DNA of 6,082 nucleotides from Nitrospirae bacterium CG2_30_53_67 (GTDB lineage: Bacteria > CG2-30-53-67), in the NCBI GenBank assembly GCA_001873285.1, contig MNYV01000011.1, positions 1 to 6,082 of the forward strand. Direction: 5' to 3'. A program made the position numbers and the translations under genes. Positions 1 to 5,016 of the stretch are shown here, in pieces. Positions within the stretch are counted from its first letter, which is position 1, and each line of letters begins with the position of its first letter. The notes beneath the pieces are model-generated. The model was not told the origin of the DNA, made no database searches, and saw nothing but the letters and a program-made list of their open reading frames with translations.

Positions 1-894
1 AAAGACCGTAGAGACCACGCTCGGATCCTTGATGGGGAAACAAATTTTTTCCAGGTCTTCGGGGGTTTCCCAGAGTCCCACGGCCTTCCATGCCTGGACC
101 TGGTCTCCCTTGATGATAAAGAGGATGACCCGTTCCAGCCGGGCGTTCGCATAGGCGGTAAGGGTGTCTGCGATATCTTCCCTGTTCTTTGCCTGTGCCA
201 GGTTTAGGGACGCGCCCTCGAATGTCGTCAGGTCAATGGCCGGTTCGGGTTCGGGCGCTCCCGCGGGCATGGGTACGGGCGCGGGTACCGGCTCCGGCGG
301 CCTGGCTTCGATGCTGACGGGCGGCGCGCTTGGGGCAGGGAGGGGCGCTTTTGCTTTCTCCGTCATCTGCTGAGCCGCGCGCTCTTCCTGGATCTTCTTT
401 TTCTCCTCCCATTCCTTCCGCCTTTTCTTCTCCTCTTCGGGGATGGAGATAAACCGCATCTCCCTTCGGATCCGGTAGTTCTTCTCCAGCAGGAAACTCA
501 TCTTCGACTCGGTGGTCACAAAGGGTTTGATGACCTTGCCGGTGATGAAGCTGATCTCGTTGACGGCCTCCATGTTCGTCGGGTCCATCATGGCGAGATG
601 GATCCTTCCCTTGGGGGATTCAAAGGGGCAGACCCGGTACTTCCGTGCAAGGTCTTCGGGGATCTCCTGAATGACGGCGGGATCAATCTCTCTGAGCTTG
701 ACCGGATCTGCAATGGAGACATGCAGGGTGTGGCTCAGGGCTTCCAGGAGTTGTTCCTCGGTAATGTAAAAAAGTTCCAGGAGATTGGTCCCGATCCTTC
801 CGCCGAAAATGACCTGTCTCTGCAGGGCCTCGCTGCACTGCTCCCCGCTCACGTAACCTTTGTCGATCAGATATTGTGTCAGTTTTGGTCTCAT
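1..894 (-). CDS. MshEN (GspE/PilB N-terminal) domain protein, C-terminus cut off by window edge
   Basis: The 298 visible codons run open to base 1, so the C-terminus is missing. Residues 4-53 hold the tandem MshEN pattern: a first motif beginning KLTQYL with G13, L24 and Q27, five spacer residues (VIFGG), then a second motif beginning RIGTNL. Residues 60-140 continue as a GspE/PilB N-terminal fold (AMMDPTNMEAVNEISFITG). A charged, probably helical stretch (153-182) leads into a proline-rich linker (183-218), then a small domain from about residue 220. No Walker A motif is visible, so this is probably not a complete secretion or pilus ATPase. In the family, MshEN domains bind c-di-GMP. A c-di-GMP-responsive regulatory role is inferred, supported by the GGDEF gene 64 bp upstream on the same strand. 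ATG 894 is chosen because the domain starts there; no clear Shine-Dalgarno precedes it. An in-frame GTG at 909 is possible. Confidence 0.75.
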   Translation of the reverse strand, partial: MRPKLTQYLIDKGYVSGEQCSEALQRQVIFGGRIGTNLLELFYITEEQLLEALSHTLHVSIADPVKLREIDPAVIQEIPEDLARKYRVCPFESPKGRIHLAMMDPTNMEAVNEISFITGKVIKPFVTTESKMSFLLEKNYRIRREMRFISIPEEEKKRRKEWEEKKKIQEERAAQQMTEKAKAPLPAPSAPPVSIEARPPEPVPAPVPMPAGAPEPEPAIDLTTFEGASLNLAQAKNREDIADTLTAYANARLERVILFIIKGDQVQAWKAVGLWETPEDLEKICFPIKDPSVVSTVF

Positions 895-958
895 AGGTTG
901 AACAGTCACTATCCGGGTTTCAGTCCCTTTCCCGTATCGGGGAGGGAGGCAAGCGGAC
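895..958 (-). other. 64-bp spacer between the GGDEF and MshEN genes
   Basis: There is no promoter-like sequence and no terminator with a T-run here, so the two minus-strand genes are probably cotranscribed. A short interrupted inverted repeat (CCCG/CGGG at 931-934 and 938-941, with outer CCC/GGG at 925-927 and 944-946) could form a weak hairpin between the stop and the next start. Confidence 0.4.
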
Positions 959-2368
959 TTAAAGGGCGAAAGGCCCGGTCTTCTGCCGTTGCAGATCGAT
1001 CTCCGCGGCATGGATCAGATCTATAGCCGATTGCACCTCTGTCTCTTCCATGGATGAAACGCCCACCTGCACGGAAACACCCAATTCGTGCAGGGTAGGG
1101 TTCTTGAACGCCAGTTTCTGGAATCGTTTGGCCTGTACGGTCGCGCCGATCAGGCTGGTCTCCGGGAGGAGGATGGCAAAATCGTCACCCTGGCACCTGG
1201 CAGCCAGGTCGGATTTGCGGATGGACTCATTGATCAGACGTCCGATGATCCGCAGGGCCTGGTCCCCTTTTTCGATCCCGTGGATCTCGTTCACCTTCCT
1301 GAACTGGTTGATGTCGATCAGGATGAGCGACAGATGGCTCTTATAGCGTTTGGCCCGGTAGATCTCCTTTTCACCGGCTTCAAGAAAACTGTAATAGCCG
1401 CAGAGATTGGTGAGAGAGTCGAAGGATGCCACCGCGGTTTTATCGTTGTGTTCAACCGATTCAAAGACCTGGGCATTGAGCAGAGCGGACTTGGCGGCGT
1501 TGGATATTCCTTTCAGGAACCGTATCTCCCGTTCATTGAATGTCTCCTTGGACCGCGCCGTGCTCAGGAGGAGCGTTCCGATCAGGTCGTCTCCATGCGT
1601 GATCGGGACCACCATGAGGGAGAAACATCCGATCTCGTGCAGGATCTCCCGCACCATGGACATTCGTTCATCCTTGTCTATATCGGGAATTACGACCACG
1701 CTCCTCCGTTGAAGCGCTTCCATGATCTCCGGATACTTGTTCAGGTCGATCTTCAGATCCTGAATCTCCGGCCCGTCGCTGGTGGCCTCTACGATCCCTT
1801 CAGACATGTTCTTACCGATCCGGATCACGGAACAGCGTTTGACCTGGATATGTTCGGAGATCTTCTGGACCAGGCAGTAGAGAATATCCCGGGTTTTTTT
1901 CTTGGCGTGAAGTGTGGTGATCAGCTGATTGGTGACGAACAGGTCTTCCTTTTCGTTTTTGATCTGGTCCATCCTTTTCTTGATCTGGAGGTGGCGCCGT
2001 ATGTGCGCCAGGAGGAGATCCGCATCAAAGGGTTTGGTGACATAATCATTCGCCCCCAGTTCAAAACCGGTCTGGATATCCTTTCCCTTATCCTGAGAGG
2101 TCACCATAATGACCGGGATATCCTGGGTGTGATGGTTTTCCCGGATGGTTTTCAGGACCTTGAGCCCGTCCATGTCGGGCATGATAATATCAAGGAGGAT
2201 CAGGTCCGGCGAAAAAACCGCGGCCTTCTGGAGGGCCTCAATTCCGTTTCCTGCATCTTCGACGATGTAATGGTTTTGGACCAAGAGGTTCTTCAGGGTG
2301 GAGCGGATGCTCACGTTGTCATCGGCGATGAGAATTTTATCATGTTTTATCAATGTGTTACGCTCCAT
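959..2368 (-). CDS. Response regulator with receiver, GAF and degenerate GGDEF domains
   Basis: This is a cytoplasmic signalling protein of 469 residues from ATG 2368. An upstream in-frame ATG at 2416 would add 16 residues, but it lies inside the predicted -10 box. Residue numbers here are from 2368. The receiver domain (about 10-128) has the acidic pair D16-D17, phospho-acceptor D60 in LLDIIMP, T90 and K112 in TKPF, so it should be phosphorylatable by a histidine kinase not seen here. A linker helix leads to a GAF-like domain (about 145-300). The GGDEF domain (about 315-469) has its signature changed to QGDDF (393-397). The metal-binding Asp of LIDIN (D352) and an I-site RKSD (384-387), five residues before the signature, are kept. 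The opening motif is also degenerate (LTNLCGYYSF). Diguanylate cyclase activity is therefore uncertain, and it may be a c-di-GMP binder instead. It is the first gene of a likely two-gene unit with the MshEN protein. Confidence 0.9.
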   Translation of the reverse strand: MERNTLIKHDKILIADDNVSIRSTLKNLLVQNHYIVEDAGNGIEALQKAAVFSPDLILLDIIMPDMDGLKVLKTIRENHHTQDIPVIMVTSQDKGKDIQTGFELGANDYVTKPFDADLLLAHIRRHLQIKKRMDQIKNEKEDLFVTNQLITTLHAKKKTRDILYCLVQKISEHIQVKRCSVIRIGKNMSEGIVEATSDGPEIQDLKIDLNKYPEIMEALQRRSVVVIPDIDKDERMSMVREILHEIGCFSLMVVPITHGDDLIGTLLLSTARSKETFNEREIRFLKGISNAAKSALLNAQVFESVEHNDKTAVASFDSLTNLCGYYSFLEAGEKEIYRAKRYKSHLSLILIDINQFRKVNEIHGIEKGDQALRIIGRLINESIRKSDLAARCQGDDFAILLPETSLIGATVQAKRFQKLAFKNPTLHELGVSVQVGVSSMEETEVQSAIDLIHAAEIDLQRQKTGPFAL

Positions 2369-2414
2369 TCTCGGAAATTCTAAACAGGCCAAGACTTCTG
2401 ATTCGTATACTACC

Positions 2415-2444
2415 ATAATAAAAGAAAAACATCTGTTTTGACAA
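2415..2444 (-). promoter_or_regulatory. Sigma70-type promoter for the response regulator unit
   Basis: Read on the minus strand, the -35 TTGTCA (2444-2439) matches TTGACA at 5 of 6 positions. It is followed by 18 bp and then the -10 TATTAT (2420-2415), 5 of 6 to TATAAT. The spacer is AT-rich with a T-run. Transcription would start near 2408, leaving a leader of about 40 nt before ATG 2368. The -10 includes the A and T of the ATG at 2416, so that ATG would not be on the transcript. Confidence 0.6.
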
Positions 2445-2495
2445 GGATTTTTATTGGTTTTATTGACATGCCGATTTACCAGTGTTATCCCTTCC

Positions 2496-2524
2496 TTGAC
2501 ACTGCGGCGGGCATCTGATAGAGT
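2496..2524 (+). promoter_or_regulatory. Candidate promoter for the radical SAM operon
   Basis: A perfect -35 TTGACA (2496-2501) is followed by exactly 17 bp and a -10 TAGAGT (2519-2524; 4 of 6 to TATAAT). Transcription would start near 2531, giving a leader of about 200 nt before the radical SAM start codon. A second TTGACA at 2463-2468 lacks a good -10 partner. Confidence 0.45.
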
Positions 2525-2660
2525 TCAAAAAATTCAAGAACCTATCCGGAGATCCAACTTGATGAACCGAGACCACCGTACGTTTGCATTTCTTTTTCTC
2601 CTTTTCCTTCCTACGGTCGATCTCCTCTTTCCTTGACCCTGACCAGCCTGAGTTCTGTTT

Positions 2661-2687
2661 GCCGTGAAGGCGCCAAGACACAAAGAG
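2661..2687. repeat. Fragment resembling a widespread intergenic repeat
   Basis: The segment around GCGCCAAGACACAAAGAGG (minus strand: CTTTGTGTCTTGGCGCC) has the look of a short degenerate sequence seen in intergenic DNA of many bacteria, where it produces spurious predicted proteins containing strings like LCVLAP or FVSWRL. Both strings occur here in minus-strand frames (LCVLAPSRQ and FVSWRLHGKQ). Only one copy is in the window. The identification is by memory of the pattern, without an alignment. Confidence 0.4.
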
Positions 2688-2733
2688 GATTGTGAGCGGG
2701 TATTCCCCCATTATGTGAGACAGTGAGTATCTT

Positions 2734-3894
2734 ATGCCGTTGCAGAACACAACATTCAAACCCGACACGATCCGTTATAAGGATGTCCATGCGGAATTGA
2801 AAAGCGTCCTGACGGAGATCCGGAGCCATGATCAAAAGGTTTTATTTGAGCCGGGCCGCGCCCTCTCTTCGGATATCCGGATCGGATATCTGCAGGGGCG
2901 GACGGTGCAGAGGCTGGTCATCACGCTCCGGTCCCCGGGCTGTGCGTGGGTCCGCAAGGGGGGCGGGTGCACCATGTGCGGGCATTATCCGGGGACCACG
3001 CAAGGAACGGCGCTTTCGCCTCAGGATTTTTCGGCTCAGTTCAGGAGGGAGGCCGCGCGCTACCGAGGACGGGACCTGCCGATACTCTGCCTGTACAACT
3101 CCGGGTCGGTGCTCAATGAAGAAGAGATCCCGGAAGAGGCCCTTGCAGGGATATTCGAAGAGATCGAGCGAATGAAGGAGGTCCGCAAGGTTGTTCTGGA
3201 GAGCAGGCCTGAGTATTGTTCCGAGGAGAAGATCGCCTGGATCAGAAAACGCATCGGCGGGAAAGATTTGGAGATCGCCATGGGGCTCGAGTCCTGCAAT
3301 GACCGGGTCCTCTCCCTGACCCTGAACAAGGGCTTCGTCTCGGAGGATTTCCGCCGGATGGCTGAGAGGATCCGGCAGTATGTGGCGATCCGGATTTATG
3401 TGCTGCTCAAGGGTCCCTTTCTGACCGAGTCGGAGGCCATCGAGGATGCGGTCTCCTCCATCGAATTTGCCCGTACGCTTTCACCGAGCGAGATTCATCT
3501 TGAGCCGGCCACGCTGCAGAAACACACCTTGCTCCATTCTTTGCACCAGGCCGGGCTGTATGATCTCCCCTGGCTCTGGAGCATCTATGAGGTGCTCAGC
3601 CGTGTTGGCGCCGAAAACAGGGTTTATGTCAGCCCGTTCAATCATATGCCGAGGCCGGTCCATATTCCTGAAAACTGCCCTGACTGTTCGGAGCAAGTGC
3701 GGGACCTGCTCACCCGGCGCTACAATGAAACCTTTGACCTGCAGCCTGTCCGGCAGTTTCCCTGCGCCTGCAGAGAGAGGTGGGAACACGCCCTCAAAGA
3801 AGAGGATCCGAGACCGCTGGCACAGCGGATCCTTGAAGGGCTGCGGGTGATCCGGCAAGCAGGCGGCCTCCATCGTATGGAGGCCGGATCATGA
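2734..3894 (+). CDS. RaSEA-like (TIGR01210-type) radical SAM protein
   Basis: This 386-residue protein should bind a [4Fe-4S] cluster and S-adenosylmethionine to start radical chemistry. The cluster cysteines are C70, C79 and C82, in a Cx8CxxC arrangement (GCAWVRKGGGCTMCGHYPG) rather than the classical Cx3CxxC. This spacing and the blocks YNSGSVLNEEEIPEE (121-135), LESRPEYCSEE (155-165) and GLESCNDRVLSLTLNKGF (184-201) match the archaeal archaeosine-synthase radical SAM family as I remember it. A second cysteine set near the C-terminus (C315, C318, C344, C346) may bind another metal or cluster. In archaea, RaSEA completes archaeosine in tRNA. This looks like a bacterium with a different gene context, so the substrate here is unknown. 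An in-frame TGA at 2716-2718 rules out a longer N-terminus. GTGAG six bases before the ATG is a weak ribosome-binding site. It is the first gene of a tight operon and overlaps the next start by ATGA. Confidence 0.85.
   Translation: MPLQNTTFKPDTIRYKDVHAELKSVLTEIRSHDQKVLFEPGRALSSDIRIGYLQGRTVQRLVITLRSPGCAWVRKGGGCTMCGHYPGTTQGTALSPQDFSAQFRREAARYRGRDLPILCLYNSGSVLNEEEIPEEALAGIFEEIERMKEVRKVVLESRPEYCSEEKIAWIRKRIGGKDLEIAMGLESCNDRVLSLTLNKGFVSEDFRRMAERIRQYVAIRIYVLLKGPFLTESEAIEDAVSSIEFARTLSPSEIHLEPATLQKHTLLHSLHQAGLYDLPWLWSIYEVLSRVGAENRVYVSPFNHMPRPVHIPENCPDCSEQVRDLLTRRYNETFDLQPVRQFPCACRERWEHALKEEDPRPLAQRILEGLRVIRQAGGLHRMEAGS
3864..3886 (+). promoter_or_regulatory. Hairpin hiding the PLP-enzyme ribosome-binding site
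   Basis: CGGCCTCCAT (3864-3873) and ATGGAGGCCG (3877-3886) form a perfect 10-bp stem around a 3-base loop (CGT). The 3' arm contains GGAGG (3879-3883), the Shine-Dalgarno seven bases before ATG 3891. The hairpin lies within the last codons of the radical SAM gene, so ribosomes finishing that gene would melt it. This fits translational coupling, along with the ATGA overlap. The structure is read directly; the coupling is inferred. Confidence 0.65.
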
Positions 3895-5006
3895 GACCGA
3901 GGCCTTTCTTCATGGAGCGATGGCTCATGGCCAACCGGTTCCACGTCCGTTACAATCTGGCCGAGAGCGGTGTTTCGGATCTGACCTTAAATGAGCTTAT
4001 CTCCCTCTGCGATATCGATCTCAAGGAACTGATGTCCATCAAGCTGGAAGACGAAGACACGCGCGGGAGCGAGGCGCTCCGGGAGGAGATCAGCAGTCTC
4101 TATCCGGGAAGGAGAGCTGAAGAGGTCATGGTCACCACAGGAACCAGCGAGGCCCTCTTTATCCTGTTTCATCTCCTGCTCAATCCCGGTGACACCTGCG
4201 TCGTCACCTTCCCGGCCTTTCAGGGTCTCTATGAAACCGCCCGCTCACTTTCCTGCCGGATCAAATTCTGGGAACTCCGGATTGAAGAAGGCTTTGTGCC
4301 GGATTTAAACCGCCTTGCCGATCTCATGGACGACCGGACCCGCCTGGTGGTGGTGAACACCCCCCATAATCCGACCGGCAAGATCATCCCCATGGAGACG
4401 CTGAGCGAGGTTCACCGTCTCTGTCGAGAACGCGGGGCCTACCTGCTCATGGATGAACATTATCGTTTTCTCCCGCTCAACGGCTCCGCGGGGATCCTCC
4501 CCTCGGCCGTGACCCTGGGCGGGGACGTGATCGGGACCGGTTCCATTGTCAAATGCTTCGGACTCATGGGTCTTCGCATGGGGTGGATGGTCGCGCCTTT
4601 GGATCTGCTGTCGGCGGCCAGGGATTTCAAGGACTACCTCACCCACACGTTATCCCCGATCAGCGATTTCTTGAGTCTTAAGGCCCTGAGAAACCGGGAG
4701 GCCATCCTGTCCGTGCACCGGAGCCATGTGCTCAAGAACGCCGCCGCGCTCAATCAATGGATGAGAGGGCATGAGGCCTTCTTCGGCTGGACCCCGCCCG
4801 AGGGCGGCGTGGTCAGCTACCCCCGGATCCTGTTGGATATGGATGCTGACCGTTTCTGTCAGGATCTGATCGACCGGCAGGGGGTCTTTCTGCTCCCTGC
4901 CGGCTCCTTCGAGATGGAGGGGCATGTCCGCATCGGGTTCGGTATCCGGCATGACGCGTTCCTGGAGGCGCTGGACCGGCTGGACCGTTACCTGAAAGAT
5001 ATGTGA
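3891..5006 (+). CDS. Fold-type I PLP-dependent enzyme (aminotransferase class I/II, VioD-like)
   Basis: At 371 residues it is close to the usual length for this fold. All the main PLP-site residues are present: TTGTSEAL (82-89, phosphate binding), N160 in NTPHNPTGK, D188 and Y191 in MDEHY, the Schiff-base lysine K221 in SIVKCFGLMGLRMGW with S218 and R229 (phosphate), and R347 in VRIGFG (substrate carboxylate). The cofactor-stacking aromatic of the PxY motif is F110 (FPAFQGLY). The N-terminal part (MERWL..., then LAESGVSDLTLNEL) resembles the aminotransferase branch that includes capreomycidine synthase, so either transamination or an elimination/replacement/cyclisation reaction on an amino acid is possible. 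The start at 3891 is supported by GGAGG seven bases upstream and the ATGA overlap with the radical SAM stop. M8 is an alternative. The neighbouring radical SAM and ATP-grasp genes suggest it makes or modifies an amino-acid building block. Confidence 0.88.
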   Translation: MRPRPFFMERWLMANRFHVRYNLAESGVSDLTLNELISLCDIDLKELMSIKLEDEDTRGSEALREEISSLYPGRRAEEVMVTTGTSEALFILFHLLLNPGDTCVVTFPAFQGLYETARSLSCRIKFWELRIEEGFVPDLNRLADLMDDRTRLVVVNTPHNPTGKIIPMETLSEVHRLCRERGAYLLMDEHYRFLPLNGSAGILPSAVTLGGDVIGTGSIVKCFGLMGLRMGWMVAPLDLLSAARDFKDYLTHTLSPISDFLSLKALRNREAILSVHRSHVLKNAAALNQWMRGHEAFFGWTPPEGGVVSYPRILLDMDADRFCQDLIDRQGVFLLPAGSFEMEGHVRIGFGIRHDAFLEALDRLDRYLKDM

Positions 5007-5011
5007 GGAGG
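5006..5011 (+). promoter_or_regulatory. Ribosome-binding site deciding the ATP-grasp start
   Basis: A perfect AGGAGG overlaps the last base of the PLP-gene stop. Two in-frame ATGs follow in tandem (5014 and 5017). Spacing is 2 bases to the first and 5 to the second, which favours 5017. Confidence 0.65.
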
Positions 5012-5016
5012 GTATG

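Larger units (their letters stand above)
2369..2733. other. Divergent intergenic region
   Basis: This gap separates the two transcription units. It contains the minus-strand promoter (2444-2415), a plus-strand promoter candidate (2496-2524), a plus-strand pyrimidine-rich tract (about 2587-2636, interrupted near 2613), and a repeat-like fragment (about 2661-2687). The short open frames within it lack ribosome-binding sites and recognisable protein character, so I call no gene here. Confidence 0.7.

Noticed and set aside
925-946. Hairpin after the response regulator gene as a terminator
   Set aside because: The continuous stem is only four base pairs and no T-run follows on the minus strand.
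1088-2383. A 431-codon plus-strand reading frame lying antisense to the response regulator gene
   Set aside because: Its translation has no recognisable domain. The minus strand in the same place encodes clear receiver, GAF and GGDEF motifs. It is most likely a by-product of codon bias.
2463-2488. Second TTGACA box on the plus strand as an additional promoter
   Set aside because: The only -10-like sequence (TGTTAT at 2483) is 14 bp away, too close. At 17 bp the sequence is TTATCC, a poor match.
2454-2636. A 60-codon plus-strand frame in the intergenic region
   Set aside because: It has no ribosome-binding site and no protein-like pattern, and its hydrophobic end comes from the pyrimidine tract. 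It also overlaps the candidate promoter.
2460-2835. Minus-strand frames upstream of and overlapping the radical SAM start
   Set aside because: They contain the FVSWRL and LCVLAP strings typical of spurious translations of a non-coding repeat, and no coding signals.
2734-3894. Assigning archaeosine synthesis in tRNA to the radical SAM gene
   Set aside because: Family resemblance alone does not give the substrate. Archaeosine tRNA modification is an archaeal trait, and no partner gene is visible.
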